This document shows positions 1 to 7,412 of a stretch of DNA of 64,000 nt, one piece after another. Below the pieces are notes generated by a model. It ran no database searches, was not told the origin of the DNA, and saw only the letters and a list, made by a program, of their open reading frames with translations. Position 1 is the first letter of the stretch; every line of letters starts with the position of its first letter. The stretch is from Shinella sp032095155 (lineage in GTDB: Bacteria > Pseudomonadota > Alphaproteobacteria > Rhizobiales > Rhizobiaceae), in assembly GCF_049199905.1 (NCBI RefSeq), contig NZ_JBLZPK010000028.1:1-64000 (forward strand), in the 5' to 3' direction. The translations under genes were made by a program, and so were the position numbers.

Positions 1-735
1 GGCATCGACACCGGCGACGACGACGCTGTCCATCGAGCGGCCGGCGGCCTTCAGCGCCTGGATGGCGCCGATCGCCATTTCGTCATTGTTGGCGATGACG
101 GCGTCGAATTCCAGGCCGGCCGAGAGCCAGTTGGTCATGAGGTCGGCACCCTGCGTGCGCGACCAGTTGGCGGTCTGCTCTTCGACGATCGTCAGGCCTT
201 TGCACTCGTCGGTCGCGATGACGTCCTTGATGTCCTGCGTGCGCATGCGGGCGGCCTGGTTGGACAGTTCGCCCATCATGACGACGACCTTGCCCTTGCC
301 GTTCAGCAGGCGGCAGACTTCCTTGGTTTCCAGCGTGCCGGATTCCTGTTCGTTGGAGGCGACGAAGGCCTGCTTTTCCGGCAGTTCGTTGATGTTCGCC
401 GGTTCGCGGTTGACGTAGACGAGCGGGATGCCGGCGTCTGCGGCAGCCTTCGAAAGGGCGGCCGTCGCATCGGTATCGACCGGGTTGACGATGATGGCGC
501 TGACGCCGGATGCGATGAAGTTCTGGATCTGGCTCTGCTGCTTGGCGACGTCGTTCTGAGCGTCCTCGATCTGCAACTCGACGCCGTCGAGCGTCTTGGC
601 GTAATCGGTCATGCCGTTGCGCAGAACGGTCAGGAAGTTGTCATCGAACAGCGCCATGGAAACGCCGATCGTTTCAGCGTGCGCAGCGGTGGACATCATC
701 ACGGCAAGCGCCGAACCAAGAATGAATTTTTTCAT
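1..735 (-). CDS. Sugar/inositol ABC transporter periplasmic binding protein (C-terminus beyond window)
   Basis: This is a type-1 periplasmic sugar-binding protein of an ABC importer. It starts at 735 with MKKFILGSALAVMM, a clear signal peptide ending near AHA-E, preceded by a GGAGGAG ribosome site. Reading left gives about 245 residues in one frame to the window edge, including the family's substrate-contact stretches (ALFDDNF, NPVDTDA, NREP, NDEMAIGAIQALK). The sequence resembles rhizobial myo-inositol/rhizopine binding proteins (IbpA/MocB type). The substrate assignment rests on that resemblance and on the isomerase and LacI genes upstream. The permease and ATPase presumably lie beyond base 1. 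Confidence 0.85.
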   Translation of the reverse strand, partial: MKKFILGSALAVMMSTAAHAETIGVSMALFDDNFLTVLRNGMTDYAKTLDGVELQIEDAQNDVAKQQSQIQNFIASGVSAIIVNPVDTDATAALSKAAADAGIPLVYVNREPANINELPEKQAFVASNEQESGTLETKEVCRLLNGKGKVVVMMGELSNQAARMRTQDIKDVIATDECKGLTIVEEQTANWSRTQGADLMTNWLSAGLEFDAVIANNDEMAIGAIQALKAAGRSMDSVVVAGVDA

Positions 736-846
736 GTCGTTCTCCTCCTCAACGTGGTGTCCGGTCGCACCACTCAATGATCCGGATCGCTGGCCCTTGC
801 GGGCAGCCGGCCCTCCGCTCCTCCCGGGACGCAAAAGACCAAAACA

Positions 847-888
847 GAATAAACAAACCGCGAATTCCATATTGCGGAATGTTTATTC
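847..888. promoter_or_regulatory. 42-bp imperfect palindrome upstream of the binding-protein gene
   Basis: GAATAAACA at 847-855 is mirrored by TGTTTATTC at 880-888, and CCGC at 858-861 by GCGG at 874-877, around an AT-rich centre. It lies about 110 bases before the binding-protein start, inside the 253-base gap between that gene and the isomerase. The rest of the gap shows no gene. An operator for the neighbouring LacI-family regulator is the simplest reading; an RNA stem-loop is the alternative. Confidence 0.45.
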
Positions 889-988
889 CATTTTCTGCTT
901 ATGGCGTCAAGCCCGTTCCATTTTGGTGGTCGGGATTTCGGCCGAAGCTGGGGAAAAGGGGCGGCGATACGTACCGCCGCCTGGGTTT

Positions 989-1795
989 TCAGATGTTTGC
1001 GCGGATGAAGGCGATGCTCTCGGCAACGGCGGCCTTGGGATCGGCGACACCGTGCACGGCCGGCGAGAAGGGCTCGAAGGACAGCGGGCCGGCATAGCCG
1101 GCGGCAATCAAGGCCTTGATCTGGCTGGTGTTTGCCAGCCGGTCCGCCGGACCGACGAGCACGCGATGGCCGTCGCGCATGTCGGAGATCAATACGGCCG
1201 GGTCCTCGACGCCGGAAATATGCACGAGGCCGGTGAGATCGGCGAAGAGTTCGGGCTCGCCGGCAAGGTGATGGTGGAACGTGTCGTGCACCAGACGGAA
1301 TGTCTGTTCTCCGCCCACCGCTTTGATGGCCTCGACGGCTTCCCGCTTGGAGCGCAACGAGCAGATCTCGAAGCCAAGCGGTTCGACGAGACCGATGATG
1401 CCGACGGCCTCGAGCAACGGCTTGAGCTCCGTCAGGGACTGGCGAAGGTTGGCCTGCCGCTCGCCGTCGGCCTGGCCGGTGCCGTCGTTTTTAGGCACGA
1501 GCACGAGCGCCTTGGCGCCGCAGGCAGCGGCATAGTCAATCAGCTCCCTGGCCTCGGCGGCGCGGGCGGGCGTCCACTCGTTGAAGCGCTGCAGGGCGTT
1601 GATCGAGATGATCGTGATGCCGTGGCGCTCGGCAAGCGCCTTCACCTCGGCGGGCGTCGTGCCGTCGAGAATGGCATTGCCGTCAAGGTCGTTGCGGATT
1701 TCGACGGCGCTGGTGCCAAGGGAGACGGCGAGCGCGAAGAAGGCGTCGAGCGTGAGGGCGGGCGCCGTCATGTGGTTGATGGCGAAAGTCGGCAT
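989..1795 (-). CDS. TIM-barrel sugar isomerase/epimerase (IolI/MocC-like)
   Basis: This 268-residue protein belongs to the xylose-isomerase-like TIM-barrel superfamily, whose members isomerise or epimerise keto-sugars and inosose-type compounds with a divalent metal. The expected acidic and His metal ligands are visible in LVEPLGF, HDTFHHH, VHISG and SFEPF. I chose the ATG at 1795 (MPTFAINHMTAPALTL) because family proteins begin just before the first beta strand; the open frame extends 38 codons further upstream without family-like sequence. It lies between the LacI regulator and the sugar-binding gene, all leftward, which suggests an inositol or rhizopine-like substrate. The exact reaction is not determined. 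Confidence 0.8.
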   Translation of the reverse strand: MPTFAINHMTAPALTLDAFFALAVSLGTSAVEIRNDLDGNAILDGTTPAEVKALAERHGITIISINALQRFNEWTPARAAEARELIDYAAACGAKALVLVPKNDGTGQADGERQANLRQSLTELKPLLEAVGIIGLVEPLGFEICSLRSKREAVEAIKAVGGEQTFRLVHDTFHHHLAGEPELFADLTGLVHISGVEDPAVLISDMRDGHRVLVGPADRLANTSQIKALIAAGYAGPLSFEPFSPAVHGVADPKAAVAESIAFIRANI

Positions 1796-1957
1796 GGAAT
1801 GGGTGTCCTCCGGTCTCGGGGCCACCGACAGGGCGGCCTCGCATGCACGCATGAGGATCGGGATGCGCTTCACGGTCGTCAAAGGCCAAGGCGGCGGCAG
1901 CGCCTTCATTGCTGAAAGATTAGCAATGAATCGTGATGGAATTCTCTCAAAGGCGCG

Positions 1958-2989
1958 TCAGATATTTTCCGGCGTGAAAAGGTCGAAGGGAAGGAAGGTC
2001 TGGCCGGGAACGGCATTTTCGCCCTTTTCGATTGCCGTCACCATCAGCGAGACGAGCTCGCGGCAGAGCGCGGGCAGGGGCGTGCTGATCGCCATGGTCA
2101 CGACATCGTCGGCAAGTCCGGCCTTCGATTCCGGCGTCAGTTCGTTGACGATGAGCTGGATCCGGCCGGCAAAACCTTCCTCGCGCACCGCCGAGATCGC
2201 GCCCTCCATGCCGCCGCCCGCCACGTACAGGCCGACAAGGTCGGGATGCTGGGCAAGCAGGTTGGCGGTCGCCTCATGGGTGATCTCGCTGGTGTCGAGA
2301 TTGACCAGCGTGTCGAGCACCTCGAAGCCTTGGCCCTTCTCGCGAAAGAAGGAACGGAAGCCGATCTCGCGCAGTTCATGGCCATGGAAGCGGTGGCTGC
2401 CGACGAAGATCGCCACCTTGCCGGGGCGCTTGGCGCCGCGCGCGATCATCCAGGCAGCGGTGCGGCCGACCTTCATATTGTTGAGGCCGATATAGCCATG
2501 GCGCACGTCGATGGCGAAATCGGACAGCAGGCAGAACAGCGGAATGCCGCGATTTTTCAGGTCTTCCGCCATGGTCGTCGTCGCGGGATAGTCGGGTGCG
2601 ACGACGGCGAGCGCCTGATTGCGCATCGAAAGCTGGCGCAGCATTTCGGTCATCGCCGCCGGCGTCTGCGCATTGATGAACTCGATCTGCGGCACGATGC
2701 GGGCAACCGTGCAGGCATTGCAGGCGATTTCGATCTCGCGGGCGAAATTCTGGTAGAAGGCCTGGTTAGGGCGCTGGAAGCTGAAGCCGAGGCGGTATTG
2801 CGGCAGGTCCTCGAAGACCCGCTGCCGGATGAGGCCGAGCGCGTGATAGCCGATGGCATTGGCCGCCTCATAGACCCGTCGCGCCGTCTCCTCGCGCACC
2901 TTGTGGCGACCGTTCAGCACACGGTCGACCGTCGCGACGCTGACGCCGGCCGCGTGCGCCAGATCCGAAATTGTCGGTCGCGATGCCAT
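1958..2989 (-). CDS. LacI-family transcriptional regulator
   Basis: This 343-residue regulator has an N-terminal LacI helix-turn-helix at about residues 5-50 (TISDLAHAAGVSVATVDRVLNGR), including the hinge-type region and a GYHALG continuation. A periplasmic-binding-like effector domain follows to the C-terminus. It probably senses a sugar or cyclitol and controls the leftward transport and isomerase genes, and possibly the divergent oxygenase operon, from which it is separated by about 160 bases containing repeats. Length and architecture are normal for the family. Confidence 0.9.
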   Translation of the reverse strand: MASRPTISDLAHAAGVSVATVDRVLNGRHKVREETARRVYEAANAIGYHALGLIRQRVFEDLPQYRLGFSFQRPNQAFYQNFAREIEIACNACTVARIVPQIEFINAQTPAAMTEMLRQLSMRNQALAVVAPDYPATTTMAEDLKNRGIPLFCLLSDFAIDVRHGYIGLNNMKVGRTAAWMIARGAKRPGKVAIFVGSHRFHGHELREIGFRSFFREKGQGFEVLDTLVNLDTSEITHEATANLLAQHPDLVGLYVAGGGMEGAISAVREEGFAGRIQLIVNELTPESKAGLADDVVTMAISTPLPALCRELVSLMVTAIEKGENAVPGQTFLPFDLFTPENI

Positions 2990-3021
2990 GGCTCTCTCCG
3001 TGAAATCTTTCCATCAAGGCT

Positions 3022-3060
3022 GAATGATAGTGAATGATGGAATTTGACGCATTCTATCAT
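3022..3060. promoter_or_regulatory. Candidate operator between the LacI gene and the oxygenase operon
   Basis: GAATGAT occurs twice in direct orientation at 3022-3028 and 3032-3038, one helical turn apart. ATGATAG at 3024-3030 is mirrored by CTATCAT at 3054-3060. The block lies in the divergent intergenic region 2990-3148, where a LacI-type protein could control both directions. No protein-binding data can be inferred beyond symmetry and position. Confidence 0.4.
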
Positions 3061-3148
3061 GGCAGGATTGAGAGATGCAAGCAGCAGCGCTATCGTTTGT
3101 CCATCAGATGCGGCGGGCTGCTGGAAGCGCCCGATGGAGGATCAAGCG

Positions 3149-4234
3149 ATGAAGCCGACGAAGCGGGACTACAGCCTTCTGGGCCGCGATGCGGAGGCGG
3201 CCGTAGCCAATGGTCTGGCCGCGGCCGAGTGGTATCACACCGATGTCGCGCGCAAGGAGATGAAGGCGCTGATGCAGCGCAGCGATGGGCCGGCCATTCG
3301 CGATACCGCGATCTGGCTCGGTGCCATGGTCGTCTCCGGTGCGCTCGGCGCGTGGTTCTGGGGCAGCTGGTCCGCCGCGCCGTTCTTCCTGGTCTATGGC
3401 GTGCTCTACGGCTCGGCCTCGGACAGCCGCTGGCACGAATGCGGCCACGGCACGGCCTTCAAGACGATGTGGATGAACGACGCCGTCTATCAGATCGCCT
3501 GTTTCATGATCATGCGCAATCCGGTGACCTGGCGCTGGAGCCATACGCGCCACCACACGGATACGGTCATCGTCGGCCGCGACCCCGAGATCGCCGTTAT
3601 GCGCCCGCCGGACCTGCTGCGCCTCGTGCTGAATTTCTTCGGCATTCTCGATGCCTGGCATGCCGTCATCGACATGGTGCGCAATGCGGCCGGCATCATG
3701 AGCGAAGCCGAAAAGACCTTCGTTCCCGAAATGGAGCAGGGCAAGGCGATCCGCGTCGCCCGCATCTGGCTGGCCATCTATCTCGCGACGATCGCCGCCT
3801 GCTTCGCCTTTCACTCGATCCTGCCGGCCATGTTCATCGGCCTGCCCAGGCTCTATGGCGCCTGGCACCATGTCATGACCGGCCTTTTGCAGCATGGCGG
3901 CCTTGCCGACAACGTCATCGACCATCGTCTGAACAGCCGCACCGTCTATATGAACCCGGTGAGCCGCTTCATCTACTGGAACATGAATTACCATGTGGAG
4001 CACCACATGTTCCCGATGGTGCCCTATCATGCGCTGCCGCGGCTGCACGCCATGATCAAGCACGACCTGCCGACGCCGAACCCGTCCATCTGGCACGGCT
4101 ACCGGGAAATGCTGCCAGCCTTCCTGCGCCAGCTGCGCAACGAGGATTATTTCCTCAAGCGCGACCTGCCCGAGACGGCACGACCCTACAGGCATGAGTT
4201 CCACGCCGAACCGGCCTTCGCCGCCGCCGAATAA
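3149..4234 (+). CDS. Membrane di-iron hydroxylase/desaturase family protein, MocD-like
   Basis: This 361-residue integral membrane protein belongs to the fatty-acid desaturase superfamily. Three histidine clusters that bind the di-iron centre are present: HECGH (96-100), HTRHH (132-136) and HVEHH (282-286). Hydrophobic segments lie around 54-90 and 203-235. The ATG at 3149 is preceded by GGAGG at good spacing; the frame is open further upstream but lacks a ribosome site. Ferredoxin and ferredoxin-reductase genes follow directly, so it is probably the terminal oxygenase of a three-component system. MocD of rhizopine (3-O-methyl-scyllo-inosamine) catabolism is the closest context I recognise; a lipid desaturase remains possible. 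Confidence 0.85.
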   Translation: MKPTKRDYSLLGRDAEAAVANGLAAAEWYHTDVARKEMKALMQRSDGPAIRDTAIWLGAMVVSGALGAWFWGSWSAAPFFLVYGVLYGSASDSRWHECGHGTAFKTMWMNDAVYQIACFMIMRNPVTWRWSHTRHHTDTVIVGRDPEIAVMRPPDLLRLVLNFFGILDAWHAVIDMVRNAAGIMSEAEKTFVPEMEQGKAIRVARIWLAIYLATIAACFAFHSILPAMFIGLPRLYGAWHHVMTGLLQHGGLADNVIDHRLNSRTVYMNPVSRFIYWNMNYHVEHHMFPMVPYHALPRLHAMIKHDLPTPNPSIWHGYREMLPAFLRQLRNEDYFLKRDLPETARPYRHEFHAEPAFAAAE

Positions 4235-4260
4235 CATCTGATATCCTGGAGGAGAGACCC

Positions 4261-4575
4261 ATGAGCGATACCTGGATCGAAGTCTGCGCTGCCGATGAAA
4301 TCGACGAGGAGGATGTCATCCGCTTCGACCATGCAGGCCGCACCTTCGCGATCTACCGCAGCCCCGAGGACACCTATCACGCGACGGACGGGCTCTGCAC
4401 GCATGAGAAGATCCATCTGGCCGATGGCCTGGTGATGGATCACATCATCGAATGTCCCAAGCACAACGGTCGCTTCAACTACAAGACCGGCGAGGCCAAG
4501 GGCGCGCCCGTCTGCGTCGACCTCAGGACCTATCCGGTCAAGGTCGAGGGCGGCACGGTCTTCATCAACGTTTGA
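4261..4575 (+). CDS. mocE: MocE-type Rieske 2Fe-2S ferredoxin
   Basis: This 104-residue soluble ferredoxin has the Rieske cluster signature: C46-T-H48 and C65-PK-H68, two Cys and two His ligands. It should carry electrons from the FAD reductase encoded 10 bases downstream to the membrane di-iron oxygenase encoded upstream. A GGAGGAGAG ribosome site precedes the start. Size and spacing match the MocE family of rhizobia; the physiological oxygenase substrate is inferred only from context. Confidence 0.9.
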   Translation: MSDTWIEVCAADEIDEEDVIRFDHAGRTFAIYRSPEDTYHATDGLCTHEKIHLADGLVMDHIIECPKHNGRFNYKTGEAKGAPVCVDLRTYPVKVEGGTVFINV

Positions 4576-4585
4576 GGAAACCGTC

Positions 4586-5809
4586 ATGGCGAATTTCGTG
4601 ATCGTCGGCGCCGGCGAGTGTGGCGCGCGCGCAGCCTTTGCCCTGCGTGAAAAGGGTTTTGACGGCACGCTGACCCTGATCGGTAGCGAAACGCATCCGC
4701 CCTATGAGCGTCCGCCGCTCTCCAAGGAGGCGCTGGTGGCTGGCGCCGGCCCGAAATTCGTCGCCGAGCCGGAGCGTTACGTCGAGGCCGGTATCGATCT
4801 GCTGCTCGGCCGCATGGTGTCCGAGATCGACCGCGCCGCAAAGCGTGTCGTGCTGGGCGATGGTACGGTCGTTCCCTATGACAGGCTGCTGCTGGCCACT
4901 GGCGCGCGTCCTCGCACCCTGCCGGGCGCGACCCATGGCGGGCGCATCCTTGCGCTGCGCAGCCATGACGACGCGGCGCGTATCCGCGACCATCTGGTCG
5001 AGGGGAGCCATATCGCCATTCTCGGCGGTGGGTTCATCGGCCTGGAGCTTGCCGCCAGCGCCAGCAAGCTGGGGGCGAGCGTCACGCTTGTGGAGGGCCT
5101 GCCGCGGGTGCTCACCCGTGGCGTGCCGGCCGAGATCGCCGAAATCGTCGCCAGCCGTCACGCCGCGGAAGGTGTGGACATTCTCTGCGGCGCCAAGGTA
5201 GCCGGTGTCGAGGAGCGGACGGGCGAGGTGCTGATTTCGCTGGGTGATGGTCGTGTCGTCAGCGCCAATCTGCTTGTCGTCGGCATCGGCGCCGTGCCCA
5301 ACACGGAACTGGCGGAGGCGGCCGGTTTGAGGGTGGAAAACGGCATCGCCGTCGATGGCCTGCTGTCAACCTCCGATCCCGATATCTTCGCCGCGGGCGA
5401 CTGCGCCTCCTATCCGCTGCCGCTCTATGGCGACCGCCGCATCCGGCTCGAATCCTGGCGCAATGCGCAGGAGCAGGGCCAGCTTGCCGCCGCCAACATG
5501 CTCGGCGGCACGGATGTCCATGCCGCCGTACCGTGGTTCTGGTCGGATCAGTACGACCTGACGCTGCAGATCGCCGGCCTTGCCGACGGCGCCGTCAGCA
5601 CGGTCCGCCGCGATATGGGCGAGGGCGCCTTCATTCTCTTCCATCTCGATGCCGATGGCCGGCTGATTGCGGCAAGCGGCATCGGGCCGGGCAATGCGGT
5701 GGCGCGCGACATCCGTCTCGCCGAAATGCTGATCGCCGCCCGCATCCATCCCGATCCGGCCGAGCTCGCCGCGCCGGAGACCAAGCTCAAGAAACTGCTC
5801 GCTGCCTGA
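4586..5809 (+). CDS. FAD-dependent ferredoxin reductase, MocF-like
   Basis: This 407-residue NAD(P)H:ferredoxin reductase is of the putidaredoxin-reductase type. An N-terminal FAD dinucleotide fold is seen at residues 4-20 (IVGAGECGARAAF). A second, NADH-binding fold lies near 145-170 (IAILGGGFIGLELAAS), followed by the FAD-contact motif IFAAGDCAS near residue 268 and the C-terminal reductase domain. It follows the Rieske ferredoxin by 10 bases in the same operon and should supply its electrons. The order oxygenase, ferredoxin, reductase is that of mocDEF. Confidence 0.88.
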   Translation: MANFVIVGAGECGARAAFALREKGFDGTLTLIGSETHPPYERPPLSKEALVAGAGPKFVAEPERYVEAGIDLLLGRMVSEIDRAAKRVVLGDGTVVPYDRLLLATGARPRTLPGATHGGRILALRSHDDAARIRDHLVEGSHIAILGGGFIGLELAASASKLGASVTLVEGLPRVLTRGVPAEIAEIVASRHAAEGVDILCGAKVAGVEERTGEVLISLGDGRVVSANLLVVGIGAVPNTELAEAAGLRVENGIAVDGLLSTSDPDIFAAGDCASYPLPLYGDRRIRLESWRNAQEQGQLAAANMLGGTDVHAAVPWFWSDQYDLTLQIAGLADGAVSTVRRDMGEGAFILFHLDADGRLIAASGIGPGNAVARDIRLAEMLIAARIHPDPAELAAPETKLKKLLAA

Positions 5810-5821
5810 GGGAGACTGCCC

Positions 5822-6616
5822 GTGAAAACCAAGAGACCGACCGTTGCCGATATTCAGACGATGAAGGGCAAGCGCCAGCTCACCATGCTGCGCGTCGTCA
5901 CGCTAGAAGAGGCCGCCGCCGCCGAACAGGCGGGCATCGACCTCGTCTCCGTGCCGCCGGCATTGCTCGGCCCGGCCTTCCGCGAGGCGGCCCCGACCGT
6001 CTTCGCCTTTCCCGGCCTGGAATACGGCGATTTCATCACCGCCGACGACTATCTGCGCGGCGCCTTCCAGGCGATGCGGGCAGGGGGCGATGCCGTCTAT
6101 TGCGCGGCCGGCCTTTCCACCGTGCGGCGTCTGCGGGAGGAGGGCATCCCGGTCTGCGGCCATGTCGGCCTCATCCCCTCCAAGGCCACCTGGACGGGCG
6201 GTTTTCGCGCCGTCGGCAAGACGGTGGAGAGCGCGCTGGAAATCTACCGGCAGGTGAAGGTGCTGGAAGAGGCCGGGGCCTTCGCTGCCGAAATCGAGGT
6301 CGTGCCGGGTGAGGTCGCTGCAGCGATCAGCGCCAAGACCTCCCTCGTCATGCTCTCCATGGGGGCCGGCACGGGCTGCGATGCGCAATATCTCTTCGCC
6401 GACGATGTGCTTGGCCAGAACCGCGGCCATTGTCCGCGCCATGCAAAAGTCTACCGCAATTTCGCGGCGGAATATGATCGTCTCCAGCAGGAGCGCATCG
6501 CCGCCTTCCGCGAGTATGCCGAGGACGTGCGCTCCGGTGCCTATCCGGAAAAAGGCCATCTCGTTGGAATCGAGACCTCCGAACTTGCCGCCTTCCTTGA
6601 TCGCCTCGGTTCGTGA
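5822..6616 (+). CDS. PanB-like (ketopantoate hydroxymethyltransferase family) protein lacking metal ligands
   Basis: This 264-residue TIM-barrel protein aligns end to end with ketopantoate hydroxymethyltransferase. Shared family sequence includes VCGHVGLIPS, the EVVP stretch carrying the putative base Glu, GAGTGCDAQ and DDVLG. By hand alignment to the E. coli enzyme, however, metal ligands Asp45, Asp84 and Glu114 are Val, Gly and Ala, and Lys112 is Tyr. The Glu181 equivalent is kept. Normal pantoate synthesis is therefore unlikely. It starts 12 bases after the reductase gene with a GGGAG site, so it belongs to the oxygenase operon. A role in handling the oxygenase product or a one-carbon unit is speculation. 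Confidence 0.75.
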   Translation: MKTKRPTVADIQTMKGKRQLTMLRVVTLEEAAAAEQAGIDLVSVPPALLGPAFREAAPTVFAFPGLEYGDFITADDYLRGAFQAMRAGGDAVYCAAGLSTVRRLREEGIPVCGHVGLIPSKATWTGGFRAVGKTVESALEIYRQVKVLEEAGAFAAEIEVVPGEVAAAISAKTSLVMLSMGAGTGCDAQYLFADDVLGQNRGHCPRHAKVYRNFAAEYDRLQQERIAAFREYAEDVRSGAYPEKGHLVGIETSELAAFLDRLGS

Positions 6617-6675
6617 AGTCGGTTTCCTCACACGGAAAAACCGCCTATGTAGGCTGGACCTGTGAGGAGACATTC

Positions 6676-6897
6676 ATGAAATTCATCGATCCCGACCATC
6701 CGTTCTACCGTCCGCTCTGGCGGCGGGTGCTGTTGGTCGGGTCCTGCGCGGCGTGGACGGGCGTGGAATTCTACAATGGCGAACAGACCTGGGGCACGAT
6801 CTTCCTCGTCGTGACCGCCTATGTCTTCGCCAATCTCATCCTGTTCTTCAAGCCGTCCGACCCGGTCGCCAAGCCGCCGGAAGAGACGAATAGCTAG
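6676..6897 (+). CDS. Small membrane protein of unknown function
   Basis: This 73-residue protein starts at an ATG preceded by GAGGAG. It has two hydrophobic segments, about residues 17-30 (RVLLVGSCAAWTGVEF) and 36-55 (TWGTIFLVVTAYVFANLILFF), and a Pro-rich charged tail. No function is recognised. It may be cotranscribed with the PanB-like gene 59 bases upstream. Its TAG stop overlaps the stop of the convergent gene within the palindrome CTAG at 6894-6897. Confidence 0.7.
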   Translation: MKFIDPDHPFYRPLWRRVLLVGSCAAWTGVEFYNGEQTWGTIFLVVTAYVFANLILFFKPSDPVAKPPEETNS

Positions 6898-7397
6898 CGC
6901 GAAAGCCCAAGGCTTTCTTCCACCTTGATCCTCCGGATCGTCTCGTCGATCAGCATATTGGCGATCTTCATGCGCAGCGTCGCGTTGGCGCGAAGCTCTT
7001 CCGGCGCGCGATCGGGATGATTTTCGCGGGCAAAGCTGCGCCGCCTTGTGAGGAGGTCGTTCATGCTTTCCTTGCCGGTCAGCGCCAGATCCTCCGCAAT
7101 CTCGTCCGGCGCGATGCGCAGCAAATGTCGTGGCGGGGCCGGAGGTGGTTCGGGTGCCGGTTGCGGCTCGGGAGGCGTCGGTCGCGGCTCCTCGTAGAGA
7201 TCGAGATAGGCCGCCGCTGCCTGCGAACCGGAGACGAAGGTGCTACCGGTGCCGATGCCGGCAAAACCGGAGTTCAGCCCGCGAATCTCGCCGGGGCCGT
7301 CGTCTTCCACGGCCTCTTCGGCCGCGTCTTCCTCGGCTTGGCGCGCCTCGGCCTTCAGCCTTTCCAGCACGGATTCGAAAACGGTCATGCCGAACAT
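6894..7397 (-). CDS. Hypothetical protein with a J-domain-like C-terminus
   Basis: This 167-residue protein has three parts: an acidic N-terminus, a Pro-rich linker at about 75-90 (PRPTPPEPQPAPEPPPAPP) and a helical C-terminus. The C-terminal part contains RRRSFARENHPDRAP, in which HPD is the signature of DnaJ J-domains, flanked by predicted helices (LLTRRRSFA and MKIANMLIDETIRRI). It may be a J-domain co-chaperone-like protein. A GGAGA site precedes the ATG at 7397. It lies just downstream of gbpR on the same strand, 15 bases after that gene's stop. Confidence 0.7.
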   Translation of the reverse strand: MFGMTVFESVLERLKAEARQAEEDAAEEAVEDDGPGEIRGLNSGFAGIGTGSTFVSGSQAAAAYLDLYEEPRPTPPEPQPAPEPPPAPPRHLLRIAPDEIAEDLALTGKESMNDLLTRRRSFARENHPDRAPEELRANATLRMKIANMLIDETIRRIKVEESLGLSR

Positions 7398-7412
7398 GGG
7401 GTCTTTCTCCGT

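Noticed and set aside
3149..4234. Ordinary fatty-acid desaturase of membrane lipid synthesis
   Set aside because: Not excluded, but the dedicated Rieske ferredoxin and reductase genes directly downstream and the cyclitol-type neighbours favour a MocD-like oxygenase.
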